A stretch of 64,000 nt of DNA from Gari tellinella. Its lineage: Eukaryota > Mollusca > Bivalvia > Cardiida > Psammobiidae. This document shows, one piece after another, positions 31,813 to 42,852 of the stretch; position 1 is the stretch's first letter, and each line of letters begins with the position of its first letter. Location: NCBI GenBank assembly GCA_922989275.2, contig OV277874.1, positions 18,836,154 through 18,900,153 on the forward strand. The letters are read 5' to 3'. Under the pieces are notes generated by a model. The model searched no databases, was not told the origin of the DNA, and saw only the letters and a list, made by a program, of their open reading frames with translations. The translations under genes were made by a program, and so were the position numbers.

Positions 31813-32079
31813 CTGACATTATTGCCGAGACACTTATGGAGGACCTTGTTTCCAACATTGAGCCCGACACCGACGTCAACATTGCCCAGAACCCCATGCA
31901 GTCAGCTCTGCCTTCTTTCCCCTTCCCAGCCCCTCAGCAACAGCAACAACAACAACAGCAGCAGCAACAACAGCAGGAAATCAGTTCAAATGACACGGAA
32001 GATATCAGTGTGGACAGTACAGATAACGAGACTGAAGACAAAGCAGACCAAACTCCACAGGAAACAAAAGAAATGACAG
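31813..32079 (+). CDS. Exon 7 of the same gene, poly-Gln exon
   Basis: A 267 bp exon, phase 1 at both ends, between acceptor TTGCTTTCAG and donor GTAAGT at 32080. It opens with the helix ADIIAETLMEDLVSNIEPDT, then a Pro/Phe/Ala linker (SALPSFPFPAP) and 14 consecutive Gln encoded by mixed CAG and CAA codons. It ends in an acidic Ser/Thr/Asp/Glu-rich tail with many possible CK2-type sites (SSNDTEDISVDSTDNETED). Mixed CAA/CAG usage suggests a fairly stable tract. A complete family A MITE begins 32 bases after the donor. Confidence 0.78.
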
Positions 32080-32111
32080 GTAAGTTATGGTTTAAAGCAA
32101 ACAAGATAATA

Positions 32112-32357
32112 CAGTGGAGAATCTGTTATTATTTCCCGTTTAAACGCAAACGTACGCAAACGCAAAGCACTAAAACGTAGAAAAGAACAACTTTTGGACA
32201 ATTCTGATAATTCTTGTTTATCTTGGTGGCAAACAGTTTGTAGCCTGATCAGACGCCGGGTTACCCGGCGTCTGATCTGGCTCCAAACTGTTTGTACTGC
32301 AAATAATAGTTTTAGCGTAAACGCGTTTATTGGTAAAGAATAACAGATTCTCCACTG
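32112..32357 (-). mobile_element. MITE family A just after the exon 7 donor
   Basis: Full length, TA both sides, hairpin 32230-32294; 32 bases from the donor at 32080. Confidence 0.92.
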
Positions 32358-32639
32358 TAATACATTGGAGAATGCACTATTATATTTATAAATTCTTAAG
32401 GTGTGCGAGTCTAGCTCCCCCTACAGAAATTTCTGTCATACGGGGTTTACATATGCTTTCTAACGGAGCTTCAGTGGCTGAGCACGTCACTATCAGATAA
32501 ACCGTGTAACAGCACTGAGTTAAACTCAGGATCCTTAGTCTGTACCTGTGGTGATTTAAAAACCGTATTTACTCCCTTGTAATAAACATTCACCTATTAG
32601 TCATAGCAGACGATGCATTATAAGACATGCACATTACAA

Positions 32640-32830
32640 AATTCTTTATGGTCTTTCAGCAGGTTACTGCTTAATGCATGGCAAAGGTAATGTAGAAACT
32701 CCATAATAAGATTTCTGCATTATTTTTGTTCTACATTAAACTGAAAGTCCGAGCCTGCAGTACTACAGTACTTTGATTATTTATTCCTCAGTGAAGAAAG
32801 TACATATAGTTTCAATCTGCTTTAAGTGGT
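32640..32830. mobile_element. Degraded type-2 hairpin element
   Basis: TGCTTAATGCATGGCAAAGG, TTCTGCATTATTTTTG and TTTCAATCTGCTTTAAG resemble families D and the hairpin at 39752, but pairing is poor. Confidence 0.45.
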
Positions 32831-32904
32831 CAACAAAATTCAAACTTTTTTAAAAGTTAAAATGTAAACAGTTATCATATTTTGTCTTTGTTTTCTTTTT
32901 TCAG

Positions 32905-32933
32905 AGGATCTTGAAGCACAGCTGAAGATGTGA
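32905..32933 (+). CDS. Terminal coding exon with stop
   Basis: Follows a strong acceptor (pyrimidine run then TTTTTTCAG ending at 32904). It completes a Glu codon split with exon 7 and encodes EDLEAQLKM before TGA at 32931-32933. The 3' UTR follows. I find no AATAAA before 33178; the first candidates, ATTAAA at 33229 and AATAAA at 33249, lie inside a family C MITE. A GT/GC-rich alternating purine-pyrimidine stretch (about 32960-33015) lies in the presumed UTR. Confidence 0.7.
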
Positions 32934-33177
32934 AGACCTCCTGTCAAGTGCAATACTGACATGCGTGTGTGCGCGCATGTGCGTGCGCATGCGCATTTAC
33001 GTGCGTGTTTGAGCGTGAATGAAAGCTTGCTGTAAACAGTGTCATCAGAGCTAAAGCAGACTTCAACCTTTTTCCCCCATAGCCTACCAAGCAGACAAAA
33101 TATTGAGTCAGCACTCATGTGTGCTGGGACGTCTCACGTTGACGGCCATTCATTTTTAATCCTTTAATCTCTAAACT

Positions 33178-33430
33178 TTAACTCATTCAGCCCTGAAACT
33201 TTTAATGGGCAATTAATATAAAAAACAATTAAATTTAGTCCATCTTTAAATAAATTCGGTGTTTTTAACAATATTTTACAAAATGACAAACAGTGTAGAC
33301 CCTGATCAGAGGGCTCCTTCAGGAGCCCTGAGAACCGGGTCTACCCTGTTTGCATAGGACAAGTGTACACTTTATAGGTGCATGCTTTTTTCATGACAAG
33401 TATACTCGTCGCTAGGGTTGAATGTGTTAA
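33178..33430 (+). mobile_element. MITE family C downstream of the stop codon
   Basis: TTAACTCATTCAGCCC to GGGTTGAATGTGTTAA. Hairpin 33288-33352, right arm partly decayed. Holds ATTAAA (33229) and AATAAA (33249), the first poly(A)-signal candidates after the stop. Confidence 0.85.
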
Positions 33431-33439
33431 TGCCTTATT

Positions 33440-33650
33440 CAACTTTTCACAGACAAAAAAAAACGTCTTATAAAATTTATCTTCTGTAAATGTATGTAAA
33501 ATTAAAATGTTTGAAGTTTTGACTGAACGTATATTGAAATGAGTACCAAACAGTAAGGATTCTGATCAGACGCCGCGTGATGCGGCGTCTGATCAGGATC
33601 CAAACTGTTTGCAAATTCGACTTAGGTCGCACATGAAAGTGAAATTGTTG
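33440..33650 (+). mobile_element. MITE family B, diverged ends
   Basis: Hairpin 33547-33611 with a CGCGTGATGCGGCG tip; flanking ACTGAACGTATATTGAAA is like 31580. Confidence 0.65.
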
Positions 33651-33697
33651 AACGTAGGTCGGGTTTATTTACTTTCATTGTTGAAGACGGTTGACTG

Positions 33698-33770
33698 CTT
33701 AAAGCAGGATGAAAATAAAGCAGAAACATTCTGAAGGAGCGTCCTCCTTTACTTTAATCCTGTTTTAATC
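33698..33770. repeat. Type-2 hairpin, diverged
   Basis: TTAAAGCAGGATGAAAATAA and TTACTTTAATCCTGTTTTAA arms. Confidence 0.65.
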
Positions 33771-34223
33771 TTTACTTTGCTGGAAACGAATGTTGGCCAT
33801 TGTAAAACTTTATGACCGCACGAAATGTTAGCCATACGATACGTCAATTATATTACTGTCGACCCAAATTAGGACGCTCTTGACTGAGTGCTCTGATCAG
33901 GGTAGGAACTGTTTGCCATATTTTGAAATATTTTTGACAAACCCTTAAGCTATCATGTGAACACTTATAAAATTGAAGAGTATTTTTAGAAAATCAGCAA
34001 AGTAAGGCGTACGGCGTCACGTTTCTTCAACACTACTAATGAGATTTCCTTTGGCGATTCTTGGCACCATTTGGCGCACATGTGTAGGAATAGGTTAAAG
34101 CGCCAAAATGCGCATCTATGGGGGAAAAGGACACTGATAGTAATATAATATACATATGTACATAACATATTTTTCAATTTGTTAACTAAAGAACACTGTT
34201 TCTTCGGCTATGTGGATTTACAT

Positions 34224-34429
34224 ACAGTAAAACTTCTCCATTACGACCACTAAAAAGGAGGCTAATTGATTGTATAAAAGACAAGTAACAGCTTAAAGCA
34301 AGGAGACAGTAAAACAGAAAGATCCTAAAGGATCTTTCTGTGTTACTGTCACCTTTCTTTAAGCATTCACCTATCGTAAACAACTTATAATTAGCACAAT
34401 TAAGCGATCGTAATAGAGAGGTTTTACGG
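34224..34429 (+). mobile_element. MITE family M with type-2 hairpin
   Basis: TA, CAGTAAAACTTCTCCATTAC to GTAATAGAGAGGTTTTACGG. Hairpin about 34290-34363 with AGATCCTAAAGGATCT tip. Termini resemble pogo/Tigger-type TIRs. Confidence 0.8.
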
Positions 34430-34659
34430 TACTATTTTATGGGATACATAAGTTAGTATGAAAGCATGAGCGAATGACTAACCTGGAGGGTGACAGAATG
34501 AATGCTTTGACATATTTGCTTTTTTAACTTGTATCCTGCCAAAAAATCTTCGATAGATATTTTATCATTAAAGGAAGTATGGATTTCAAGCTCTTACTCC
34601 ATAGCTTGTTTATAGTTTTAAAGACAGATTAACAGTTAAAGCTAATTTAAAACTATTCT

Positions 34660-34854
34660 CAGAGCTCCAGATAAGAGGGAGTAAACTGAACAAATTCAAC
34701 ATTACCTCACTCATTTCAGCACCAAATCCTATAGTTTGACTACTCATTAGAATCGTCTCTTCGAGACGATTCTTACGAGTAGTGACACCATAGGGTTTAA
34801 AGCAGAAAAAATATTTTAATTTTGAAATACTCCCCTTATCAGGCTGGAGCCCTG
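34660..34854. mobile_element. Family G element
   Basis: CAGAGCTCCAGATAAGAGGG to CCTTATCAGGCTGGAGCCCTG. Central palindrome 34731-34794 with TCGTCTCTTCGAGACGA tip. Confidence 0.75.
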
Positions 34855-35098
34855 ATAATTTCTGTTTTACTTTCAAGCTGCTTCAGTCTATATTCTTTAA
34901 ATATGTTGACAGAGAAGAGTTAAAGGAATTTGAAGAATACACACCTGAGTTCTAAGAAAATGGACTCAGAAAGCTGGAAGACGAAGCCTGTCATATTGTT
35001 CGATAAAAAATATTTTGCTTTAATCTCTTTAAGCTTTGATGGAAATACGTTTTTCTTTCCAGTATAAACGAATTGAAACGCAAACACAGTGTGATGAA

Positions 35099-35345
35099 TT
35101 CCCTTTCACTCTCAATGACGCTTCAAAGCGCGTTTGCAAACAATTTTGATCCTGATCAGACGCCGCGTGACGCGGCGTCTGATCAGGATCAACACTGTTT
35201 GACACTCGTATCGATATGTTTTAAGTCATTCTACATTGAATCTTACATTGAAACGATTTTGCAAACAACAAAATTGAAGCAAACGAATATGAAACGGTGA
35301 AGGGGTAAAAAAAACTCACGGAAAATTTGTCAGTGAAAGGATTAA
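35099..35345 (+). mobile_element. MITE family B
   Basis: CCCTTTCACTCTCAATGACG to GTCAGTGAAAGGATTAA; hairpin 35137-35201 (CGCGTGACGCG tip). Sits against a family A 5' fragment (35040-35090). Confidence 0.8.
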
Positions 35346-35390
35346 ATAAAATACGGCAGATGATTTGAAAGTATTAACGATTGGATATAA

Positions 35391-35520
35391 TCTGAGTGGC
35401 AAACAGTTTGGAGTCTGATCAGACGTCGGGTTACCCGGAGTCTGATCAGACTCCAAATTCTAAATGCAAATAAAAATAATTGATTAGCACACACTCGTTT
35501 GGAAAGTAAAACGTTTTCCC
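35391..35520 (-). mobile_element. MITE family A fragment
   Basis: Hairpin 35400-35456 with GGAGTCTGATCAGAC and GTCTGATCAGACTCC, a paired variant; short 3' part. Confidence 0.65.
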
Positions 35521-35539
35521 AAATGTGTATATAACATTC

Positions 35540-35836
35540 CGTCTTAAGACCCCAAACTTCCCCAAATCTCGCCAAACCTCGCCAAATCACTTTTAAAAGC
35601 AAGTTTTCCATGTTCTAGCAGATGTTAGTTTTGTACGAGTTAATTCCCTTGAAATGAAAAAAAACACCACATCGTAGATTTAATCTTTATGTAACAGTTT
35701 TTCATTATTTTAGCTTAAATTCGCCATTTATAGGCTTTTTTATTAGTTATCAAGGAATTAAAATAGTTTAGGTTGTTTCTTTAAGTGGTTTAGGCAGGTT
35801 TGGAGTGGTTTGGGGGAAGTTTGGGGTCTTTAGACG
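35540..35836. mobile_element. Foldback element with Pro-repeat-like arms
   Basis: CGTCTTAAGACCCCAAACTT and AAGTTTGGGGTCTTTAGACG arms, about 50 bases each, containing short tandem CCCCAAA and CGCCAAA units. Confidence 0.7.
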
Positions 35837-35992
35837 GGCCCGTTAATAAAGACCAAAAGAATTTGTTGAAGTCCTTTGTGCAGACTTGTGAATGGTTTTG
35901 TGAATTGTCGTGTGCTTAAAATGTATCGTCTACGAAAAAACACAACTAATTTGTATATATTTTTAAACTAAAGAAAATATGAATATGGAGGG

Positions 35993-36057
35993 CAAACAGC
36001 TTGGATCCAGATCAGAGGCCGCTTTACGCGGCGTCTGATCTGGATCCAAGATGTTTG
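35993..36057. repeat. Type-1 hairpin, family B/E-like
   Basis: CAAACAGCTTGGATCCAGAT and ATCTGGATCCAAGATGTTTG; tip GCCGCTTTACGCGGC. Confidence 0.75.
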
Positions 36058-36115
36058 CAATTATTAGCCAAGTCACGCTGAGCACAATAATGGTTAACTT
36101 TTCTTTTGGAAAATA

Positions 36116-36333
36116 TTAACCCATTTATGCCAAGAGGATTCATCCATACTTATATATGGGATTATTCCATTTTTGAGCTAAGGGGTGTCTGGCCTAAAAT
36201 TCATTCCCGTTTTGGTTTATATTGAAATTCATATCAGCAAACAGTGTAGACTCTGATCAGACGCCGCATAATGCGGCGTCTGATCAGATTCTACACTGTT
36301 TGCCCATGCCCCTTTTTCGCACAATTGGGTTAA
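36116..36333 (+). mobile_element. MITE family K
   Basis: TTAACCCATTTATGCC to CACAATTGGGTTAA; hairpin 36238-36302. Confidence 0.85.
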
Positions 36334-36370
36334 ATGTTATGTATGTTTATAACGTGATCTAGATACAAAA

Positions 36371-36587
36371 AACAGCAGGAAAGCGTTATTACTTTCGATA
36401 AAAGCACGTGTTCTACAAAACTTGGAATCCATTGTAAATAGAATCTAGTTAAAGCCGAATCAGACGCCGATTTACCCGTCGTCTGATCAGGCTTTCATCT
36501 TTTTACATCAACAATTCCAGATTTTTTTTCATTCTATCGCATATTTGAAAGCATATGACCCATAAGGAATAACGTTTTATCCTCTGT
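36371..36587 (-). mobile_element. MITE family A, highly degraded
   Basis: CAGCAGGAAAGCG and AAGGAATAACGTTTTATCC ends; hairpin tip CGCCGATTTACCCGTCG. Confidence 0.5.
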
Positions 36588-37084
36588 ATGACGTCACGAA
36601 TGACGTAAGAAGTTCTAGATTGCGTATGTATGCCTGTAGAGACGGGCGAGGTGAGAGACTGTGGCTTGTTCTGTGATAGTGGTTGATTTCTTGCTACGGC
36701 CTCACTTACACATGACCTTGACCTTTGACCCGTTCAACGACCTATAAACAACAAATCAATGGCTATGTCATGCAGTAGTCGCCAAAAGTCCAGTTATTTA
36801 GGATAGAAACCCCTTTTTTGCCGCATATGAGCTACGAAATAGTGGTTTGATGGTTTGCGTAATAGCTCGTTTAAATGCTTTTATAAATAAACACTGTTTA
36901 TATTTCTCCGTCGAAAGAATTAAAAAGTAGGAAAATAACATCACCAAGATTGACAGTAAAATCTGCAACAGACTGCATCTATTTGATGGCGACCATTGTG
37001 CATCACGTTATGCTTCATTTGACCCACCTTTGATTTTGTCACTAAATATCTTATGGCATACCTTCAATGCGTGATTGTCTTGGG

Positions 37085-37470
37085 CACAGTCATAAATAAA
37101 TGGCGACCATTGTAACTTTAGAGACGTCGGAACATAAATAAAAAGCGACCAATACATCTTTGGCGACGTCCGAACATAGACAAATTGCGAACATTGTATC
37201 TTTGTCGATGTTGGAACATAAATAAATAGCGATCATGCCATCTTTGGCGACGTCGGAACATAAATAAATAGCGACCGTCGAGACATAAATAGATGGCGAC
37301 CATTACATCTTAGTCGACTCCGTGATATAAATAAAAAGCGACCATTGCATGTTTTGCAACGTCGAGGCATAATTGCATCTTTGGCGATGTCGAGACATAA
37401 ATAAATAGCGGTCATAACATCTTTCGCGATGTCGAGACATAAATAAATGGCGATCATTCCATTATTGGCG
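37085..37470 (+). repeat. Minisatellite, about 48 bp unit
   Basis: About eight units of GGCGACGTCGGAACATAAAT, AAATAGCGACCATTG and CATCTTT. Length varies by unit. Open frames (YLCLDIAKD repeats on minus) are by-products. Confidence 0.85.
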
Positions 37471-37647
37471 ACAACGGGACAAATTTGGCATCCTATTACC
37501 GTCGAACGTTAACCTTGTCAGTCTTAAGTCGTACAAGTGAGGTCTAACGGTCTTTGTCATGTGTTTGTGGGTTATTTGTACTGTACATAATTATGATCTT
37601 TTAAGTCGTGTTTAACTCTATCGTTAGTAACTGAGACTGCAAAGGCA

Positions 37648-38017
37648 ATTTCAAACTGATTGGACCCATGTCAGACACCGCATTAAGTGGCGTATATTCA
37701 GGAACCAAACTGTTTGACACTTTTCGTAGTTGATAGAAGAAGAAAATTAAAAGAAGGTTGTTATATAAATGTAACTGTTTGGCCCTTTCACTGCCAAACA
37801 GAGCAACACCTACATTTGAAACAGCCTGGACTCTGATCAGAAGCCACGTAAAGGATCCACACTGTTTGACACTTATTTATACGCATTTTTTACGTCGAAC
37901 TCTCTCAAATTCCAAGCTCTAAAATTAAATGCAGACGATAATTTTGCGGACAGACCATGTCATTGCAGCGAACGTGCTAGACCGGTTATGATGTCATAAT
38001 GGCAGTGAAAGGATTAA
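37648..38017 (+). mobile_element. Two degraded MITE family B copies
   Basis: Decayed hairpins at 37648-37710 and about 37822-37872. The second has GCAGACGATAAT and ends GGCAGTGAAAGGATTAA. Confidence 0.6.
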
Positions 38018-38111
38018 ACGGAAGTGATGTAACACAAATATTTACATGTCTATTGCGAGTTTGGAGCGAACATAGTACAGCCCCGCAATTTTGATCAGCC
38101 AAGCAATCATA

Positions 38112-38357
38112 CAGTGGAGAATCTGTTATTCTTTCCCGTTTAAACGCAAACGTACGCAAACGCAAAGCACTAAAACGCAGAAAACAACAACTTTTGGGCA
38201 ATTCTAATAGTTCTTGTTTATCTTGGTGGCAAACAGTTTGGAGCCTGATCAGACGCCGGGTTACCCGGCGTCTGATCTGGCTCCAAACTGTTTGCAATAG
38301 AAATAATAGTTTTAGCGTAAACGCGTTTATTGGGAAAGAATAACAGATTCTCCACTG
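38112..38357 (-). mobile_element. MITE family A, full length
   Basis: TA both sides; hairpin 38230-38294. Confidence 0.92.
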
Positions 38358-38397
38358 TATATGGTGTTGGGTTTAGCCATTTGTTGTGATTTTTCTA

Positions 38398-38755
38398 CCA
38401 CGTCACCGCCATATTGTAGCCCGCTTCAATATTGTTGTCTGCAATATCGTTTCTAAATAAGATTTATGTCAGTATGACTAGCGAAAATTAAATACTGTTT
38501 CCAAATTGTTTGGAACCTGATCAGAACGCCGCGTTACGTGGCGTCTGATCTGGTCCCAGAACGTTTGGTGCTAATTTAAATATTTTAAGACAAAACGCTT
38601 AAAATTGAATATGAGAAATAAAAGTAGACAATAATTGTTCAGAATTGATAACTTCATGGCAGTGAAGTGTTTCAACACCCGAATTTAAGAAGTAAAAGTA
38701 AACGATGACTTGTTAAGAATTGATGACGTCATGACAATGAAGGGGTTCAACACCC
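38398..38755 (+). mobile_element. MITE family B with tandemly duplicated 3' end
   Basis: Hairpin 38502-38567. The last 70 bases (AAGTAGACAATAATTG to GTTTCAACACCCGAA) recur once more at 38685-38755 with TGACGTCA. Confidence 0.7.
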
Positions 38756-38879
38756 GAAACAAACTTTCTTTGAGCGATCACAATAGCGGGGCAATACTTT
38801 ATTATATTATACTGTATTGTACTACCGGTTCATTAAGTCGTAAAACAACACACATATGACGGCCTCTATGTATATGTAC

Positions 38880-39029
38880 AGGCTCCGAGGTTATAAAGCG
38901 TTTTAGTTGAGTTTGACTGTGTTCCCAAGCATTTGATTGGTCAGATTTGAGCCTAGGCTCAAAGCTGACCAATCAAATGCTTGGGAACGAGTTTAGACTC
39001 GAGTCAAAAGCTATATAACCTCGGAGCCT
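38880..39029. repeat. Palindrome family F, 150 bp
   Basis: GGCTCCGAGGTTATAAAGC to its complement. The core CAAGCATTTGATTGGTCAG...CTGACCAATCAAATGCTTG meets at GAGCCTAGGCTC with almost no spacer. Confidence 0.9.
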
Positions 39030-39429
39030 GATTTTACAAGGTGACATTAAAAGACAACAGAAAATTCGAATGAAAGGCACAATATATAACCAGTAGCTTT
39101 TAGGAGCACTTCTTAGTTGCCTTGGAAACATATGTTTTTCCTTGTTCGTTTTGCAACTTTTTTTTTATTTATCTTGAAAAGTTAGAGAATCATTGACATT
39201 CAAAGAAGATTATAGATAATCGAATGTCTTTCTCGGTAAAAGTGCATAAACAATTTATAGCATAAATTGATTACCATATGTAAGTAACATAATAACAAAG
39301 AACTGAGACATGGTTTTAATTTTGCAAACACTAGATAAATTTTAAGTTCGAATCATTCCAAGACATGCCAATGGTTTCGCTTTGCTTTTATATCATGCAT
39401 TTAATCACCTTCTTGTAATTTAATAAGAG

Positions 39430-39650
39430 ATTCACCGCCCTTTCAACTTTTAATGGAAACATCCATTTTGATGATTAACTTAATAAGGGTTTTATTTTGC
39501 CATATGTTAATAAATGACAAACAGTGCGGAACCTGGTCAGATGGTTCCTAAATGAGTCATCCGATCTAGTTCTACACTGTATGCATAGGATAAGACAGTG
39601 TACTTTTTATTTTTTTTAACTGACGGTTAAACTCGTCTCTACGATCCAAT
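39430..39650 (+). mobile_element. MITE family C, degraded
   Basis: CTTTTAATGGAAACATCC and AATAAGGGTTTTATTTTG; hairpin 39518-39583 with tip GATGGTTCCTAAATGAGTCATC. Confidence 0.6.
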
Positions 39651-39751
39651 GTGTTCATCACATACTCGATAAACTAAAACCCACTTAAACATAGTTTAAT
39701 AGCTGAATTTGTACGATTGTATCAATCTAATACATGTTTCAGACAGTTTGA

Positions 39752-39824
39752 AGCTTAATGCAGGACAAAAGTAATGCAGAAAGCTCCTATTGAGCTTTCT
39801 GCATTACATTTGACCTGCATTAAG
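39752..39824. repeat. Type-2 hairpin variant
   Basis: GCTTAATGCAGGACAAAAGT and TTTGACCTGCATTAAGC arms, AAAGCTCCTATTGAGCTTT tip. AATGCAG replaces AAAGCAG on both sides, a paired change. Confidence 0.8.
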
Positions 39825-39829
39825 CAATC

Positions 39830-41010
39830 CCCTGTCTGCGAAGGTATCGATTCACTTTCATTCCATGACTGCTTACATTTATGGTCACATCTGCCGAGAG
39901 ATGATTTCTATTTTTTCAATTTGTGTTAAAATCTCTTTCCAGATTATTTAAACCGTTAACTTTGATATTTATTGCAAGAAAACACCTTTTTGTATAGTTA
40001 ATGCATCGTATTTTGTTTTAATTGTTTCACGAACAAAACAGTCAAAACACTTTTGAATTCTAAGAACTGTTATTTTTTATAAGAGCAGTTAGTACTGCAG
40101 TGCACAACAAGCCAGCAAAAGTCACACTATATGCATTAATACAGGCGGTTGTCTAATGCAGGATAGAAATAATGTAAGCTCAAAACATTTTAAAATTGTT
40201 TTTATCTTAAAGTCAAAATACACATGTTTACTACTTCATATTATGTTAATTACCATAAGCTAGACCTATGTTTCTCTTGACAAGCAGTGGCCTATTTTTA
40301 ATCAATCATACCTTACATATATCATTTATCAATAGACACATTCCTAAGTAACCACGTGACTTTTACACGTCACATGACAAACTGCTTGAACTACAAGGCG
40401 ATTTTAAATGCTGACGCGTTGTGAATTAGTTTTGAATGATACTATATTATATTATATAATTTGAACGCTGACGCATTGTGACTTAGTTTTGTATAATTAT
40501 TATTATTATATTATTAAATTGCTGACGTGCTGACATTTGTTTTTGGATTATATTATATTATATTATTTATATTATATATATTAGATTATATTATATCAAA
40601 ATAATGATAACGAAAGTAATATCTAGAATGATTTTTTCGGATAACAGCATGTGATAGTGGTTTTATTAAACACAAGTGTTTCATCAAAAAGCATGTCATT
40701 TATATATGACCCTCAAACGGACAACTTTTAGTGACATTTCTGATATAATAATTATGTATAAACCGAATCTATATTTAACATCTAATGACTTTAAATCCGT
40801 ACATTTGATTAACATCGTAGCTTATCTCAAACAAAAAACTATCGAATGATAACAATGGAACTAATATTATACAAACCTTATTGTACCATCACAAAACAGA
40901 ACACAAATGCAATAGCGAAGATGGTATACCAAACAGAATTCTGCCTCAATGGTTATAAAGCATTTGAGATGAGTGTAGGGACGTTCTCAAGCATTTAATT
41001 GGTCAGTTTA
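39830..41010. repeat. AT-rich DNA with a 65-70 bp tandem repeat and an F fragment
   Basis: 40410-40560 holds three GCTGACGCGTTGTGA-type units separated by TATATTA runs. 40960-41015 is half of palindrome F. Otherwise nothing recognised. Confidence 0.6.
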
Positions 41011-41159
41011 GAGCATTCTTCTATTTACAACAGAAAACAAATATATTATGTAATGTATTCAAAACAGAACACCCAAGTAACATCGTATGGAACTAAAAAA
41101 AAACAATACATTTATTGTTGGGAAATCCCGACTTTATTTTTATCTGCAAATAAGTTTAT

Positions 41160-41280
41160 CCTATTTCATTATTATTAATATTCATTATTATTATTATTAT
41201 TATTATTATACCACATTTATATAGCGCTCTTTTCACATCGGAGTTCTGCGTTCAAAGGCGCTTCACATGAAATCATATAA
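41160..41280 (-). mobile_element. 3' end of a non-LTR element with ATT repeat tail
   Basis: On the minus strand this reads ...GAAGCGCCTTTGAACGCAG... then AGCGCTATATAAATGTGG, followed by a run of about eight AAT/ATA units (41165-41207 on +). A motif of this kind ahead of a trinucleotide tail recurs at 3' ends of LINE/SINE elements in many animals. The 5' extent is unclear; DNA to about 41800 is AT-rich and featureless. Confidence 0.45.
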
Positions 41281-41790
41281 ATGTACTTGCAAATTGATAA
41301 ACTATAGTAAAGACATTCAAGTTGTAATTCTTTCAATATAATTACATGTATTATAAGATTAGTTAATAGATCTATAAGTTTAAAAATCAATTTTAAAATA
41401 AGTCAAATATTTAAAAGATAAATGGCATTCTTAGAAAATTAAAATTACTCTATAAATACATTGTACATTGAAATGTACTCATAGAAATTTAAGCTAGGCT
41501 GAATTTTTCAGTATTCGGAGAATCTATTTGAAATGGTTTCAGTGCTGTAAAGGTCAACACAAAAAGCCATGTAATACCATCATATATAACACAAAAAGAT
41601 ATGTAATATCAGCGTATATAATGTTAAACAGATAAGTTGTAATAACAGCAGTTCATTTAATTACATCCATGCAATTGGTACCTACTGTTAACAGATTACT
41701 TATGTTACATACTTATTTAGATATATTTGGATATATCATTGATAAACATCTCAATGCCAAATAAAACAGTGGTATATGTACTAGTATTAC

Positions 41791-41990
41791 CCCTTTACTA
41801 CCTTACCCCAAGTACAAATGTTATTTGCAAACAGTTTGGATCCTGATCAGAGGCAGCTTAACGCGACATGTGATCAGGATCCAAACCGTTTGACACTCAT
41901 TTTGTTTAAGTAAAACTATCTCAACGTTAAATTTAATAAATAAAGGCAGACGGAAATTGTTGAAATTGATGACATAATGGCAGTGAAGGG
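41791..41990 (+). mobile_element. MITE family B
   Basis: CCCCTTTACTACCTTACCCC to GGCAGTGAAGGGGTA; hairpin 41828-41892 with decayed tip. Confidence 0.72.
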
Positions 41991-42243
41991 GTACATATTA
42001 TCTTGTAATGTAAACTGGAAAAATGTTTTGCCATTTGATATTTCGTTACATTCATTTTCCTAGCCTTAGATATTTTGGGAACATTGCAAATGTTAGTTGA
42101 TAAGATTTCGTCAAAATTTATATTTTTGTGCTAAGGCAAGAATTTCTGGTTTATGAAAATAAAATTCTATTTCTACATTACTTTAGTTCTGTTATTCCTA
42201 TTCAATCCTACCATGATGACCCTGGTTGTTGGTGCAGACAGGC

Positions 42244-42496
42244 TTAACCCATTACAAATAAAAAACGCCTTTTTACGTCTTTAATTTATTCCTATACTAA
42301 AGAAAATATTTCCAATTTATACTTTCAAAAAATCAAAATCGTAAGAAATATTTTCTATTTTCTAGCAGATAAAAATTTAAAGCAGGCTGAAAGTAAAGCA
42401 GAATGCGCATTAAGGCGCTTTCTGCTTTACTTTCAAGCTGCTTTAAGTGGTCCCATATCTTCAAAGCTAGAAACAAGCTATGGGGTAATGGATTAA
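42244..42496 (+). mobile_element. MITE family D with type-2 hairpin
   Basis: TTAACCCATTACAAATA to GGGGTAATGGATTAA. Hairpin 42376-42447, tip AATGCGCATTAAGGCGCTTT. Confidence 0.85.
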
Positions 42497-42567
42497 GCAA
42501 ATAAGGAAGACACTGAAGGAACAGTCTGCACCTTTTGGACAAATAAGTGGGTGATAAATTGAGGATA

Positions 42568-42759
42568 CAGTGGAGAATCTGTTATTGTTTCCCGTTTAAA
42601 CGCAAACGTACGCAAACGCAAAACACTAAAAGGTAGAAAAATACAACTTTTTGACAATTCTGATATTTCATCTTTATCTTGGTGGCAAACTGTTTGCACT
42701 GCAAATAATAGTTTTAGCGTAAACACGTTTATTGGGAAACAATAACAGATTCTCCACTG
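42568..42759 (-). mobile_element. MITE family A, hairpin precisely lost
   Basis: Both termini and TA flanks intact. The hairpin region reads GTGGCAAACTGTTTGCAC, so the arms have collapsed onto the shared CAAAC. Confidence 0.9.
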
Positions 42760-42762
42760 TAT

Positions 42763-42852
42763 GTATTTTCCAGTGTAAGGTCGAAATTTAATTAATTCGT
42801 GACCACCAAACTGTTATATTTTCACGAGTGGCTTCTCTCACTGGAAAATACA
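42763..42852. repeat. Inverted repeat with TATTTTCCAGTG ends
   Basis: GTATTTTCCAGTG and CACTGGAAAATAC enclose AAATTTAATTAATTCGTGA; an unassigned small palindromic element. Confidence 0.65.

Noticed and set aside
37118..37457. YLCLDIAKD-type repeat proteins
   Set aside because: By-product of the 48 bp minisatellite on the minus strand.
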